NCBI RefSeq assembly: GCF_900116535.1
Contig: NZ_FPAU01000004.1
Coordinates: 590,290-654,289 of the forward strand
Reading direction: 5' to 3'
DNA from: Kosakonia arachidis
GTDB taxonomy: Bacteria; Pseudomonadota; Gammaproteobacteria; Enterobacterales; Enterobacteriaceae
DNA: 64,000 nucleotides
Made by a program: the position numbers and the translations under genes. Positions 1 to 8,856 of the stretch are shown here, one piece after another. The notes below the pieces were generated by a model. The model worked only from the letters and a program-made list of their open reading frames with translations. It searched no databases and was not told the origin of the DNA. Each line of letters opens with the position of its first letter. Position 1 is the first letter of the stretch.

Positions 1-12
1 AGTAAACAGCAG

Positions 13-145
13 TTAATGTGCCAATGGTCTCGCCTGACTGGAACATGTACAGTCCGTACGTGCCACGTTTTGCAACGAGTATGTTGACACGTACATTTCT
101 GGATAAGCAGAAATCGGCTACTCCCCAACGACGGACGCACCTTAA
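13..145 (-). promoter_or_regulatory. yybP-ykoY manganese riboswitch, leader of mntP
   Basis: Read on the minus strand this stretch carries the signature of the yybP-ykoY Mn2+ aptamer: GGGGAGTAG (plus-strand 118-126), then GTGTCAACAT (81-90), then GGCGAGACC close to the left end. Closing-stem segments near 13-22 and 137-145 can pair. In E. coli the gene downstream of yobD is mntP (yebN), the Mn2+ exporter, whose leader has this riboswitch. The coding region lies off the left edge, so the expression platform is only partly in the window. The mntP identity is inferred from synteny. Confidence 0.85.
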
Positions 146-171
146 CATATTTTGAGAATATAAAACAACAA
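144..171 (-). promoter_or_regulatory. Candidate mntP promoter
   Basis: On the minus strand a TTGTTG hexamer (166-171) and a TATGTT hexamer (144-149) are separated by 16 bases. A transcript starting about 7 bases downstream would begin at the 5' end of the riboswitch aptamer. This is read by eye and was not scored. Confidence 0.4.
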
Positions 172-199
172 CCTAAAAATATAATCTCGATAACCAGTT

Positions 200-218
200 G
201 ATAACGATTTGCATTTAG
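200..218. promoter_or_regulatory. Possible Fur box upstream of mntP
   Basis: On the minus strand the 19-mer agrees with the classical Fur consensus at 13 of 19 positions, including TTATC at one end. E. coli mntP is reported to be controlled by Fur as well as MntR, which makes a site here plausible, but the match is moderate and the region is AT-rich. Confidence 0.3.
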
Positions 219-265
219 ATTTATAGGTGAAAATAACGTTAATAAATATAGGTAAATCTCCCCCT

Positions 266-288
266 AAATATAGCAATGGCTATAAGTT
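266..288. promoter_or_regulatory. MntR-like operator 1
   Basis: The palindrome TATAGC-AATG-GCTATA, flanked by AA/TT, resembles the enterobacterial MntR box (AACATAGC, four bases, GCTATGTT). It sits upstream of the mntP leader, where manganese-loaded MntR is known to act in E. coli. A second similar site lies at 310-331. Confidence 0.5.
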
Positions 289-309
289 AGTTTGTTTTTT
301 ATACGGATA

Positions 310-331
310 AACATAGACTTTGCTATATCTT
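310..331. promoter_or_regulatory. MntR-like operator 2
   Basis: AACATAGA-CTTT-GCTATATC has one near-perfect half site (AACATAG) and a GCTAT half in inverted orientation, again like an MntR box. Paired with the site at 266-288 it suggests two MntR dimers upstream of mntP, just beyond the yobD stop codon. Confidence 0.45.
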
Positions 332-334
332 AAC

Positions 335-793
335 TTATTGAGTATTAACAATAACTTTATAGATTTTCTCAAGGTCGTCGATATTTCGCACACGGATAAG
401 CAGGCGTCGATGCTCTAATTGTATTACCAACACACCATCTTCCGATAAATTCATCTCTTTAATACGGTTATATTCGATCCAGACATTGGCAAAGAAAAAA
501 CCGTGCTCTTTAAAGATGATTTTCGGCGCACGGATCCAAAACAGATACATTCCGAGTAATGCTAGCGCAGATAATAACCACAACGTTAAAGATGAACCGC
601 CATTAATCGTGTTGTTATAAATCAGGATCGCCAGCAAACCGACGAAAATAGCGCCATCAGTGCGGCTTCTCCGCAGCAGGGGGACAGTCAGCAGGGATGC
701 TCCCTGACGATGTGGCATAACGAATTCGTCATAGATGGCGAAAGCAAACAGGGCGGTGACAAACGCCAGTAGAACGCTATCCGTAACGGACAT
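335..793 (-). CDS. yobD: YobD, DUF986 inner-membrane protein
   Basis: A 152-residue protein matching E. coli YobD (UPF0266/DUF986) in length and sequence style. It has a hydrophobic helix at about residues 6-24 and two more around 45-62 and 68-88, followed by a soluble C-terminal half rich in charged residues, so it is probably an inner-membrane protein with a cytoplasmic tail. Its function is unknown. The start is an ATG with a strong AAGGAGG ribosome-binding site. It lies between manZ and the mntP leader, the same place as in E. coli, and may be cotranscribed with man genes by read-through. Confidence 0.9.
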   Translation of the reverse strand: MSVTDSVLLAFVTALFAFAIYDEFVMPHRQGASLLTVPLLRRSRTDGAIFVGLLAILIYNNTINGGSSLTLWLLSALALLGMYLFWIRAPKIIFKEHGFFFANVWIEYNRIKEMNLSEDGVLVIQLEHRRLLIRVRNIDDLEKIYKVIVNTQ

Positions 794-851
794 TGATCCT
801 CCTTAAAAATAAAAACCGGGGGCGGTAAGCCCCCGGTTAATACATACCCGG

Positions 852-1703
852 TTACAGGCCCAACAGGCCAATTGCGTAACCCACAATCCCGATGATAAAG
901 AACCCGACGATAATCCATAGCGGGTTTACTTTTTTACGCAGTAGCCACATACAGGCGAAGGTGAGCAGAAGAGGCACCAGACCCGGCATTAACTGGTCGA
1001 GAATGGTCTGTACGGTCGTCACCTTCGTTTTACCGGTCTGGTCGGTGATCTGCGACACAACCATTGGAATGTTAACGTGTGTCCACTTGTTCACCAGGGC
1101 GCCCATGACAAAGAGGCCGAGGATTGATGCCCCCTCGGTCAGTTTCTGCAGGAAGCCGCCACCCATATCCTTAACGATGTCGATACCCTTACGGTAACCG
1201 TAAGCCACGCCGTAATAACGCGTCGCCAGGCGGACAATGTTAAAAAGGATAAAGAATAGCAATGGCCCGAGCAGGCTGCCGCTCATGGCAATACCGGCAC
1301 CCAAGGCAGCAAATACCGGACGTACTGTTCCCCAGAAAATTGGGTCGCCCACACCGGCCAAAGGCCCCATCAGACCTACTTTAATACCGTTGATCGCGCC
1401 ATCGTCAATTTCCGCACCGTTTGCACGCTGCTCTTCCATTGCAAGCGTGACGCCGAGTACCGGCGCAGCCACGTACGGATGGGTATTGAAGAATTCGAGG
1501 TGGCGCTTAATTGCCTGGCGACGCGCTTCGTTGTTTTCAGGATAAAGGCGTTTAATGGCCGGAACCATTGAGAAACAGAAGCCCAGCGCCTGCATACGTT
1601 CGAAGTTCCATGAACCCTGGAACAGATTAGAACGAATGAACACACCACGAATGTCACTCTGGGTGAGTTTTTTCTCAGTCGGAGTTTTAGTCATATCAAC
1701 CAT
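852..1703 (-). CDS. manZ: Mannose PTS permease subunit IID
   Basis: ManZ is the IID membrane subunit of the mannose-family phosphotransferase system. With IIC (ManY) and IIAB (ManX) it imports and phosphorylates mannose, glucose, glucosamine and related hexoses, and in E. coli it also helps phage lambda DNA entry. The 283-residue protein carries the family sequence GPLAGVGDPIFWGT near residues 112-125 and a hydrophobic C-terminal anchor. I chose the ATG at 1703 over an upstream in-frame GTG (1712) because that GTG lies inside the ribosome-binding site AGGTGA. It is the last gene of manXYZ. Confidence 0.96.
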   Translation of the reverse strand: MVDMTKTPTEKKLTQSDIRGVFIRSNLFQGSWNFERMQALGFCFSMVPAIKRLYPENNEARRQAIKRHLEFFNTHPYVAAPVLGVTLAMEEQRANGAEIDDGAINGIKVGLMGPLAGVGDPIFWGTVRPVFAALGAGIAMSGSLLGPLLFFILFNIVRLATRYYGVAYGYRKGIDIVKDMGGGFLQKLTEGASILGLFVMGALVNKWTHVNIPMVVSQITDQTGKTKVTTVQTILDQLMPGLVPLLLTFACMWLLRKKVNPLWIIVGFFIIGIVGYAIGLLGL

Positions 1704-1715
1704 GTCGTTCACCTG

Positions 1716-2516
1716 TTAATCCAGTTCGTTATCAAGATCATTGTTACCCGCCGCCGGAGCGGAACCACCTGCGGAGCGGTTATATTTCGGGCTGAGCTGA
1801 ATGTAGAGAATCGCCATTACCGTACCGATAACACCCAGTGCTACGAGGTTGAAATTGGTAAAGGCGGCAGTTACAAAGCCGAGGTAGAAGAACGGCATCA
1901 GGTAGCCTGCGCGCATCATGTTGATGACCATCGCATAACCTACCACTACGATCATGCCGCCGGCGATATTCAGACCGCTGGTCACGACTTCAGGAATGGC
2001 ATTCAGCATGCCCTGTACTTCGCTGGTGCCGACAGAGATAGCGACAATCACCGCCGGAATAGCGATACGCATGGCTTGCAAGAACAGCGAAGAAACGTGG
2101 ATCCACGAGAGTGCAGTCAGGTTGCCGCTTTCAGCCGCCTTATCCGCTGCATGCTGGAAACCGACAGTGATAGTACGAACGATAATGGTCAACACCTGGC
2201 CCGCAGCGGCCAGCGGAATGGCAAGCGCGATACCGGCACCAATGCTCTGATGCCCGCCAATAACCAGAATGGTTGAAATGATGGATGCGAGAGCGGCATC
2301 AGGGGCAACTGCGGCACCGATGTTCATCCAGCCCAGAGCGATCATTTCCAGGGTACCACCGATGATAATCCCGGTTTTCATATCACCCAGCACGATACCC
2401 ACCAGCGTACATGCCACCAACGGGCGGTGGAACTGGAATTCGTCCAGTATCGATTCCATACCGGCAATACATGCAACCACGAACACCAGCACAATTTGAA
2501 GAGTGGTAATCTCCAT
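1716..2516 (-). CDS. manY: Mannose PTS permease subunit IIC
   Basis: ManY is the IIC channel subunit of the mannose PTS, a polytopic inner-membrane protein. The 266-residue product is strongly hydrophobic throughout and has the family segment GTLEMIALGWMNIGAA near residues 54-69. The C-terminus is a short charged tail. It sits between manX and manZ, 63 bases after manX and 12 bases before manZ, consistent with one transcript. Confidence 0.96.
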   Translation of the reverse strand: MEITTLQIVLVFVVACIAGMESILDEFQFHRPLVACTLVGIVLGDMKTGIIIGGTLEMIALGWMNIGAAVAPDAALASIISTILVIGGHQSIGAGIALAIPLAAAGQVLTIIVRTITVGFQHAADKAAESGNLTALSWIHVSSLFLQAMRIAIPAVIVAISVGTSEVQGMLNAIPEVVTSGLNIAGGMIVVVGYAMVINMMRAGYLMPFFYLGFVTAAFTNFNLVALGVIGTVMAILYIQLSPKYNRSAGGSAPAAGNNDLDNELD

Positions 2517-2579
2517 TGTACTTCTCCTATAGCTAAATCAGACGTAAGTGTGAAAACTGAGTTAATCAGACCGCCGCGG

Positions 2580-3542
2580 TTAGTTCGCCACTTTGCTGAT
2601 CAAATCCATCATTTTCAGTTTCGGATCGTTTGAAACTTTACGGACTTCCAGTTCGATGCCGCGTTCGTTCAGTTTTTTAAATGCTGCGATATCTTTCTCA
2701 TCGACCGAAACAGCGTTGTTCACCTGGGTTTTTCCCTGGTGATACGCCATACCGCCAATATTGACGCTGGTGATTTTCACGCCGCCTTCAACAACGCGTT
2801 CCACATCGGTTGGGTTTGTGAATAACAGCATGACGCGTTGACCCGCATATTTCGGGTTGTTGTAGACGCGCAACATTTTGGCGACATCCACGACGTGCGC
2901 TGTTACGCCGGGAGGGGCAACCTGGGTTAACAGGGTTTTACGCACGGTGTCCGCAGCCACTTCATCGCTGATGACGATAATGCGCGTGACATTAGTCTCT
3001 TTGGTCCAGCGAGTTGCAACCTGGCCGTGGATCAGACGGTCATCGATACGCGCAAGACCAATAACCATGTAATCATTCGGGCCCATTGGCTTCGCAGGTG
3101 CTGCTGTTTTTGCCGCTGCAGGAGCTGGAGCTGGTTTTTCAACAGGTTGCGCTTTCAGGGCTTTCACTCCCTCACGTCCTGTTTCGACAGCTATTGCCAC
3201 CAGTTCGTCAAAGGTCGGGTTATCGTCCCTGGCCATCAGTGTTTCCACCAGCATAGGAACGTTCACACCGGCAATGACTTCGTAATGCTCTTTATCGACG
3301 ACAATACGGCTGGCAGCGTTAAACGGACTACCGCCCCATGTATCGACGAGAAATAGCACGCCTTTGCTGGTTTCGAGTTTCTCCAGTCGCGCGTTGTACT
3401 TTTCGATTAACGTTTCCGCATTTTCACCGGGAACGAAATCAATCCAGCCGACGTTATCCTGCTCGCCCAGCAGCATTTCGGCGGTTTTCAGCAGTTGTTC
3501 CGCAGCCCAACCATGTGTGCCTATAACAATAGCAATGGTCAC
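2580..3542 (-). CDS. manX: Mannose PTS cytoplasmic subunit IIAB
   Basis: ManX passes phosphate from HPr to the incoming sugar. The IIA domain (about 1-130) has the phospho-accepting His10 in IGTHGWAAE, and the IIB domain (about 158-320) has His172 in DDRLIHGQVATRW. An Ala/Pro-rich linker (about 133-152) joins them. Length is 320 residues, close to E. coli ManX. The start codon is GTG, as in E. coli, and is supported by a near-perfect AAGGAGGT ribosome-binding site five bases upstream. It is the first gene of manXYZ. Confidence 0.97.
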   Translation of the reverse strand: MTIAIVIGTHGWAAEQLLKTAEMLLGEQDNVGWIDFVPGENAETLIEKYNARLEKLETSKGVLFLVDTWGGSPFNAASRIVVDKEHYEVIAGVNVPMLVETLMARDDNPTFDELVAIAVETGREGVKALKAQPVEKPAPAPAAAKTAAPAKPMGPNDYMVIGLARIDDRLIHGQVATRWTKETNVTRIIVISDEVAADTVRKTLLTQVAPPGVTAHVVDVAKMLRVYNNPKYAGQRVMLLFTNPTDVERVVEGGVKITSVNIGGMAYHQGKTQVNNAVSVDEKDIAAFKKLNERGIELEVRKVSNDPKLKMMDLISKVAN

Positions 3543-3853
3543 TTGCTACCTCCTTCCTCTTGTCGTTAACACACCACTAATCGATGTATTGTGGAATCTG
3601 TCCCGGTAAACCGAATCGATTCAGATATAAGGGTTAAAGCAAAGACTAGTTTCTGTCGTGAATTATTTTAGATAGTGAAAAAATAATTTATGTGATGAAG
3701 ATCCGTAATTTAGGTTTCGTGATGATGAAATTTCGGAGCGCAAAATATCCACATAATCTGCAAAGTCTGGTAAATCTTTGCCAACAATAAACGCACTCTG
3801 TTATGTTTACCCTTCGTTTAATGAGTCAGGAGTAGAGGGCTGTAGCCCACCGT
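3543..3853. other. Divergent manX/yoaE intergenic region
   Basis: This gap separates the divergent manXYZ and yoaE transcripts. It holds the possible Mlc operator described separately and the first part of the yoaE leader, with GGAGTAG at 3829-3835 followed by a short GGGC-TGTA-GCCC hairpin (3837-3848). No further gene is visible. Confidence 0.6.
3661..3688. promoter_or_regulatory. Possible Mlc operator upstream of manX
   Basis: A perfect 9-base inverted repeat, AATTATTTT and AAAATAATT (3661-3669 and 3680-3688), separated by ten bases, has the TTATTTT/AAAATAA layout of Mlc operators. Mlc represses manXYZ in E. coli. A TGTGA half-site (3691-3695) beside it could be part of a weak CRP site, but its partner half is poor. 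Confidence 0.4.
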
Positions 3854-4012
3854 ATGGACCGTCACCGACGTCAGTTCACCTTAAGGCCTTTCAGTGCCTC
3901 GTATTCCGGCGTTTTCCGCCACTTTCCTAATATGTTCAATGCCATCATGCCTGTGCATACTCGCATAGTATTGCGTCACGCTTGTTGCAGGAGCCTGTCA
4001 TGGAATTCTTAA
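3854..4012 (+). CDS. Small leader reading frame overlapping the yoaE start
   Basis: A 52-codon frame runs from an ATG at 3854 to a TAA at 4010-4012, so its last codons overlap the yoaE start at 4000 in another frame. The predicted peptide is basic and ends in CRSLSWNS. No good ribosome-binding site lies at the usual distance. AGGAG (3828-3832) is 21 bases upstream but would come within about nine bases if the GGGC/GCCC hairpin between them folds. I recall that E. coli has a reported small protein, YoaL, at this locus, but cannot verify that this is its homologue. Confidence 0.45.
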   Translation: MDRHRRQFTLRPFSASYSGVFRHFPNMFNAIMPVHTRIVLRHACCRSLSWNS

Positions 4013-5559
4013 TGGATCCCTCGATATGGGTGGGATTGTTAACGTTGGTTGTCCTGGAAATCGTACTGGGAATTGATAACCTGGTGTTTATTGCCATCCT
4101 TGCCGACAAGTTACCGCCCAAACAGCGTGATAAAGCACGCCTGCTTGGTCTGTCGCTGGCATTGGTAATGCGCCTTGGCCTGCTGTCGCTGATTTCATGG
4201 ATGGTAACCCTGACCCAACCGCTTTTCTCCGTGGGGAGTTTCAACTTTTCCGGTCGCGATTTGATCATGCTATTTGGTGGTGTATTTCTGCTGTTCAAAG
4301 CCACAACGGAGCTACATGAACGGCTGGAAAACCGCGAACATGATGGCGGGCACGGAAAAGGCTATGCCAGTTTCTGGGTGGTGGTTCTGCAAATTGTTAT
4401 TCTTGATGCCGTTTTTTCGCTGGATGCCGTTATTACCGCTGTCGGCATGGTGAATCATTTGCCTGTCATGATGGCGGCGGTCGTTATTGCTATGGCAGTC
4501 ATGCTACTGGCATCGAAACCGCTAACGCGTTTTGTTAACCAACATCCGACGGTTGTGGTGCTCTGTCTGAGCTTCCTGCTAATGATCGGCCTGAGTCTGG
4601 TGGCCGAAGGGTTTGGTTTCCACATTCCGAAAGGCTATCTGTACGCGGCGATTGGATTCTCCATTATCATTGAGTTTTTCAACCAGCTAGCGCGACGTAA
4701 CTTTATTCGCCATCAGTCGAATTTACCGCTGCGTGCGCGTACAGCAGAGGCTATTTTGCGTCTGATGGGCGGTCGTCGCCAGGCAAGCCCGCAAATCGAA
4801 ACCGATAGCAAGGCCGCGGTGCCGGTGCCGGAAGGCGCATTTGCTGAAGAGGAACGCTATATGATCAACGGCGTGTTGACGCTGGCGTCTCGTTCGCTGC
4901 GCAGCATCATGACGCCGCGCGGCGATATCAGTTGGGTAGATGCCAACCTGAGTGTTGATCAGATCCGCCAGCAACTGCTCTCGTCACCGCACAGCCTGTT
5001 CCCGGTATGTCGTGGCGAGCTGGATGAAGTGATCGGTATTGTTCGCGCGAAAGAGATGTTGGTAGCGTTGGAAGAGGGGACCGATGTCGCCGCTATCGCT
5101 GCAGCCAGCCCAGCCATTGTGGTGCCAGAAACGCTGGATCCTATCAAATTGTTGGCGGTGTTGCGCCGGGCGCGCGGCAGTTTTGTGATTGTAACTAACG
5201 AGTTTGGTATGGTGCAGGGGCTGGTCACGCCACTGGACGTACTGGAAGCGATTGCCGGTGAGTTCCCTGATGCGGATGAAACTCTTGAAATTGTGGCCGA
5301 TGGCGACGGCTGGCTGGTGAAAGGTACCACCGATTTACATGCGTTACAGAATACTCTCGGTATCGATAACCTGGTCAATGACGACGAGGATATTGCAACA
5401 GTGGCCGGCCTGGTTATCTCCGCCAAAGGGCAAATTCCACCGGCGGGCGAAGTGCTGGAAATCGCGCCGTTACACATCACTGTCGTCGAAGCCAACGACT
5501 ATCGTGTGGATTTGGTGCGCATTATTAAAGAGCAGGCGGAACAAGACGAAGAGGAGTGA
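4000..5559 (+). CDS. yoaE: YoaE, TerC-family membrane protein with CBS pair
   Basis: A 519-residue inner-membrane protein of the TerC family fused to a CBS-domain pair and a CorC/HlyC-type C-terminal domain. The N-terminal half (about 1-240) has seven or so hydrophobic helices with the family motifs EIVLGIDNL and [10 protein letters not shown], whose acidic residues are typical of TerC proteins. The CBS pair is at about 300-430 and the CorC-like domain at about 440-515. TerC relatives are linked to metal-ion export, but the YoaE substrate is not established. The ATG at 4000 is preferred over a TTG at 3982 because CAGGAG (3987-3992) sits correctly and the product then matches E. coli YoaE in length. 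Confidence 0.94.
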   Translation: MEFLMDPSIWVGLLTLVVLEIVLGIDNLVFIAILADKLPPKQRDKARLLGLSLALVMRLGLLSLISWMVTLTQPLFSVGSFNFSGRDLIMLFGGVFLLFKATTELHERLENREHDGGHGKGYASFWVVVLQIVILDAVFSLDAVITAVGMVNHLPVMMAAVVIAMAVMLLASKPLTRFVNQHPTVVVLCLSFLLMIGLSLVAEGFGFHIPKGYLYAAIGFSIIIEFFNQLARRNFIRHQSNLPLRARTAEAILRLMGGRRQASPQIETDSKAAVPVPEGAFAEEERYMINGVLTLASRSLRSIMTPRGDISWVDANLSVDQIRQQLLSSPHSLFPVCRGELDEVIGIVRAKEMLVALEEGTDVAAIAAASPAIVVPETLDPIKLLAVLRRARGSFVIVTNEFGMVQGLVTPLDVLEAIAGEFPDADETLEIVADGDGWLVKGTTDLHALQNTLGIDNLVNDDEDIATVAGLVISAKGQIPPAGEVLEIAPLHITVVEANDYRVDLVRIIKEQAEQDEEE

Positions 5560-5562
5560 TCC

Positions 5563-7161
5563 TCAGCCCGGTGTGGAAGGCAATGCATGGCCGTTTTGCC
5601 GCGTTGACGGTGTCTCCATGTGCTCCGCCAGCCACGCCGGGAACGCTTGGATTGGCATTGGCTCGGCGTAAAGAAAACCTTGTAATGTATTCACCCCGCG
5701 CAGTTGAAGATGTCGTGCCTGTAACTGGGTTTCAACCCCTTCGGCCACCAGTTCAATCTTCAGTCTCTGCCCTAACGCAATGATCATATCAGTGACCGTC
5801 GAGTTAATGGCATCGGTACCGATAGTTTTGGTGAAGGATTTATCAATTTTCAGCACGTCGGGGTGCAACTGTTCAAGCCAGGCCAACGAGCTATTACCCG
5901 TGCCAAAATCATCTATCGCAATTTTTACTCCCCGACGCCGAAGATCCTGCGCCATCCGGGAATCCTTTTCGAATAACACATCGCGTTCCGTCAGTTCGAT
6001 AATTAATTGCTGTATTGGGTGGTAATTAAACCAGAGCTGATCTAAATCTCGCAGCAGTTCGCCGTTGCGTAAATGGCTCGGTGCCGCATTAACACCGATA
6101 TGGAAATGGGCATTGTCGGGGAAAAAATGCAGTTGCTGTTGAATTTCCGTCAACACGTAGCGAGTCAGCGGCGCGATCAGGTTATGTTCTTCCGCTATCG
6201 AAATAAACACTTCCGGCGAGATCCAACCCTGGCGCGGATTATGCCAGCGCAGCAAGATCTCAACACCATCACATTTTAATGTACGCGCCTTCAGCAACGG
6301 CTGACAGAACAGTTCAAATTCGTGTCCGGCGATCCCCAAATTGATCTCGCGGGAAAAACTCATGCGGCTGGCGGTCGCAAACCAGGTGATAAAGCCGGTC
6401 AGCAGACTCATCATCAGTGCCAGCGGCAGTTGCGACGGCAGATGTAATAAGGCGAGTTTCGCCGCACCCGGCCCACTCACGCTGACGCTGAAGGGGAAAT
6501 GCGTTGATACAGTCCGATACGTACTTTCATTTACTGGCGGTGGTAACGAGGTCATGATGCCTTTGCCATGCACCAGATGTTTGCCGCTGACGCTCAGCAC
6601 CGCATGCGTGATCAGCGGCACCTGCGGTTCCAGAACCAAATCGCTCAGCAGATCGATATTGACGGCTTCAATGACTCCGTCCTGCCCATCTTCAGAGGAG
6701 GGATACCACATAATCAGCACCGGACGACCCTTTAGCAATATCTGGTCTGTCGAGAGCATCAACAGCGGTTCCCGCGTGGGCAGTAACGATTGCACCTGTT
6801 TTATTGGTATATCGAGGTAGCCAAAAATACTGGAGCAATAAAGAACACCGTTTTTGATCAGCGCGACAGCACGCACGGTTTGCAGGCTGGCCGCCTGTTT
6901 GAGTAATTGCAAATGCACGCTGGCGCAGGGTTGACCAACCAGTGGAATCAACGTATTGCGGCCCGCGGCGAGTGGCAGCAATAATTGATCAAGTGTATTT
7001 ACAGCATGTTGGGTAAACGCGGTAATACGTTGATGATTTAAATTTCGCTCCGAAATAAACCGGAAAGTCAGGGTAAAAATAAGCGCGACAATAGCAACCG
7101 ACACGGAGACAATAGTACGCCTCCGTCGATATCTTTTAATAATCCGTTGCGCCGTCTGCAT
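5563..7161 (-). CDS. pdeD: PdeD (YoaD), CSS-motif cyclic-di-GMP phosphodiesterase
   Basis: A 532-residue membrane protein that should hydrolyse cyclic di-GMP. Residues about 14-34 form the first membrane helix. The periplasmic part has the Cys-Ser-Ser (CSS) motif in YCSSIFGY, which in this family senses the thiol/disulfide state, and a second helix follows near 235-260. The EAL domain (about 265-515) has EILLRW in place of canonical EALLRW, plus ELTERD, IDDFGTGNSS, LKIDKSF and VAEGVET, so the metal-binding residues look intact. I chose the ATG at 7161, which gives the E. coli length, over an upstream in-frame start at 7209. It is convergent with yoaE, three bases away. Confidence 0.94.
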   Translation of the reverse strand: MQTAQRIIKRYRRRRTIVSVSVAIVALIFTLTFRFISERNLNHQRITAFTQHAVNTLDQLLLPLAAGRNTLIPLVGQPCASVHLQLLKQAASLQTVRAVALIKNGVLYCSSIFGYLDIPIKQVQSLLPTREPLLMLSTDQILLKGRPVLIMWYPSSEDGQDGVIEAVNIDLLSDLVLEPQVPLITHAVLSVSGKHLVHGKGIMTSLPPPVNESTYRTVSTHFPFSVSVSGPGAAKLALLHLPSQLPLALMMSLLTGFITWFATASRMSFSREINLGIAGHEFELFCQPLLKARTLKCDGVEILLRWHNPRQGWISPEVFISIAEEHNLIAPLTRYVLTEIQQQLHFFPDNAHFHIGVNAAPSHLRNGELLRDLDQLWFNYHPIQQLIIELTERDVLFEKDSRMAQDLRRRGVKIAIDDFGTGNSSLAWLEQLHPDVLKIDKSFTKTIGTDAINSTVTDMIIALGQRLKIELVAEGVETQLQARHLQLRGVNTLQGFLYAEPMPIQAFPAWLAEHMETPSTRQNGHALPSTPG

Positions 7162-7282
7162 GCCATTCTCGCCTGTGAGCTTCCCGACGTGAAATCCTGT
7201 CCAGGACACAGAAAGTGTAGTGGGGAATTAACTCAGCGACGACAAATCAGAGAAATATTATTCCGCGAGCGCAATAGCGCGT

Positions 7283-7308
7283 AAAAAAACGCCGTTCAGT
7301 TGAACGGC
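7283..7308 (-). terminator. Intrinsic terminator of sdaA
   Basis: GCCGTTCA/TGAACGGC forms an 8-base stem (7291-7308) and, read on the minus strand, is followed by seven T residues (plus-strand A run at 7284-7290). It lies just after the sdaA stop codon and before pdeD. Confidence 0.85.
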
Positions 7309-7318
7309 ACGAATTCAT

Positions 7319-8683
7319 TTAATCACACTGTACCTTGATGGCCAGACCGCCGCGTGATGTCTCACGGTATTTGGCGTTCATATCCTTGCCGGTCTCGTAC
7401 ATCGTTTCTATCACCTTATCGAGGGAGACACGCGGCTCACTGGTGCGCCGCATCGCCATCCTGGTGGCGTTGATCGCTTTAACGGCGGCAATCGCATTTC
7501 GCTCAATACAGGGAACCTGCACTTGCCCGGCGACGGGATCGCAGGTCAGACCAAGATTATGCTCCATACCGATTTCTGCTGCTACGCAAACTTGCTCCGG
7601 GCTGGCGCCAAGCAGTTCAGCCAGTCCTGCCGCCGCCATGGAACAGGCCACGCCAACTTCGCCCTGACAACCTACTTCCGCCCCGGAAATGGAGGCATTC
7701 ATTTTGTAGAGTGTGCCAATGGCACCAGCGGCAAGAAAGTAACGAATGTAGATATCCGGGCTGACGGATTCAATAAAGTGATCATAATAGGCCAGCACCG
7801 CGGGCACGATACCGCATGCGCCATTTGTCGGCGCGGTCACGACGCGTCCCCCGGCAGCATTCTCTTCGTTCACTGCCAGTGCGAACATGTTTACCCAGTC
7901 GACCACGTTCATCGGATCGTTGGAGAGCTTATCACTGGCAACCAATAGACGGCGCAGCGCGGAAGCCCGACGCGGCACACGCAGCGGCCCTGGCAGTACG
8001 CCTTCGGTATTCATGCCGCGATCGATACAGGCACGCATAGTTGTCCATACGTTGCCGAAATAGTCTTCGATTTCTTTTTTCGAGTGCAGTGCCAGTTCGT
8101 TCTGCATCACCATGCCGGAGAGGGACAAGCCCGTTTCTTTGCAATACTCCAGCATCTGAGTTGCGGATTTGAAGGGCCAGGGCACAGTGACGGCGCTGAC
8201 CGTCTCCTGCCCGAAATGTTCTTCATCGACGATAAAACCGCCGCCAATGGAATAGTAGGTTTTGCTGTACACCACGTTATCGCCATCCCACGCTGAGATG
8301 CGCATACCGTTTTCATGTAGCGAGAGGTTATCGCTGTGAAAACACATGCCGTCATCCTGCGGAAAATCCACTTCGTGGCGGCCTTGCGCCAGTAGCAAAC
8401 GACCGCGAGTCTCTACGTCGCGTATAAACGTGGGGATAGCGTCAATATCGACGGTGGCAGGTTCATTACCCGCGAGGCCCATAATGATGGCGATGTCTGT
8501 ATGGTGGCCTTTCCCGGTGAGGGAGAGTGAGCCGTAAACGTCCACTGAAACGCGAGTAACGCTTTCCAGCAATCCTTTTTCGACCAGGTCATCGACGAAC
8601 TGCTTACCGGCCTTCATCGGGCCAACAGTGTGGGAGGATGAGGGACCAATCCCCACCTTAAACATGTCGAATATACTAATCAC
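7319..8683 (-). CDS. sdaA: L-serine dehydratase 1
   Basis: SdaA deaminates L-serine to pyruvate and ammonia in the cytoplasm, using an oxygen-sensitive iron-sulfur cluster. The 454-residue protein has the SSSHTVGPM segment near residues 15-23 and the cysteine-bearing segments TNGACGIVPA, GAEVGCQGEVG and GLTCDPVAG, which supply cluster ligands in this family. Length and sequence match E. coli SdaA. The start codon is GTG, as in E. coli, with CAGGAG upstream. It is followed by an intrinsic terminator, so it is probably monocistronic or the end of a longer transcript. Confidence 0.97.
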   Translation of the reverse strand: MISIFDMFKVGIGPSSSHTVGPMKAGKQFVDDLVEKGLLESVTRVSVDVYGSLSLTGKGHHTDIAIIMGLAGNEPATVDIDAIPTFIRDVETRGRLLLAQGRHEVDFPQDDGMCFHSDNLSLHENGMRISAWDGDNVVYSKTYYSIGGGFIVDEEHFGQETVSAVTVPWPFKSATQMLEYCKETGLSLSGMVMQNELALHSKKEIEDYFGNVWTTMRACIDRGMNTEGVLPGPLRVPRRASALRRLLVASDKLSNDPMNVVDWVNMFALAVNEENAAGGRVVTAPTNGACGIVPAVLAYYDHFIESVSPDIYIRYFLAAGAIGTLYKMNASISGAEVGCQGEVGVACSMAAAGLAELLGASPEQVCVAAEIGMEHNLGLTCDPVAGQVQVPCIERNAIAAVKAINATRMAMRRTSEPRVSLDKVIETMYETGKDMNAKYRETSRGGLAIKVQCD

Positions 8684-8856
8684 ATTAACGCTCCTGACAG
8701 GGTTACCGGCGTTCCAGTAACGATGTAATAACTGCGCATAGTGTAAGAGGGAAGTGGGGCATCAGCTTAACTATTCACATGAATTAAACTAATGGCTAAC
8801 CCTGATATTACTAATAGCGCGCACGCTGTCACAAAAATGTTATGTGTAAAGTATAG

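Noticed and set aside
688..918. 76-residue minus-strand frame overlapping yobD and manZ
   Set aside because: It runs across two well-supported genes in another frame and has no ribosome-binding site or homology.
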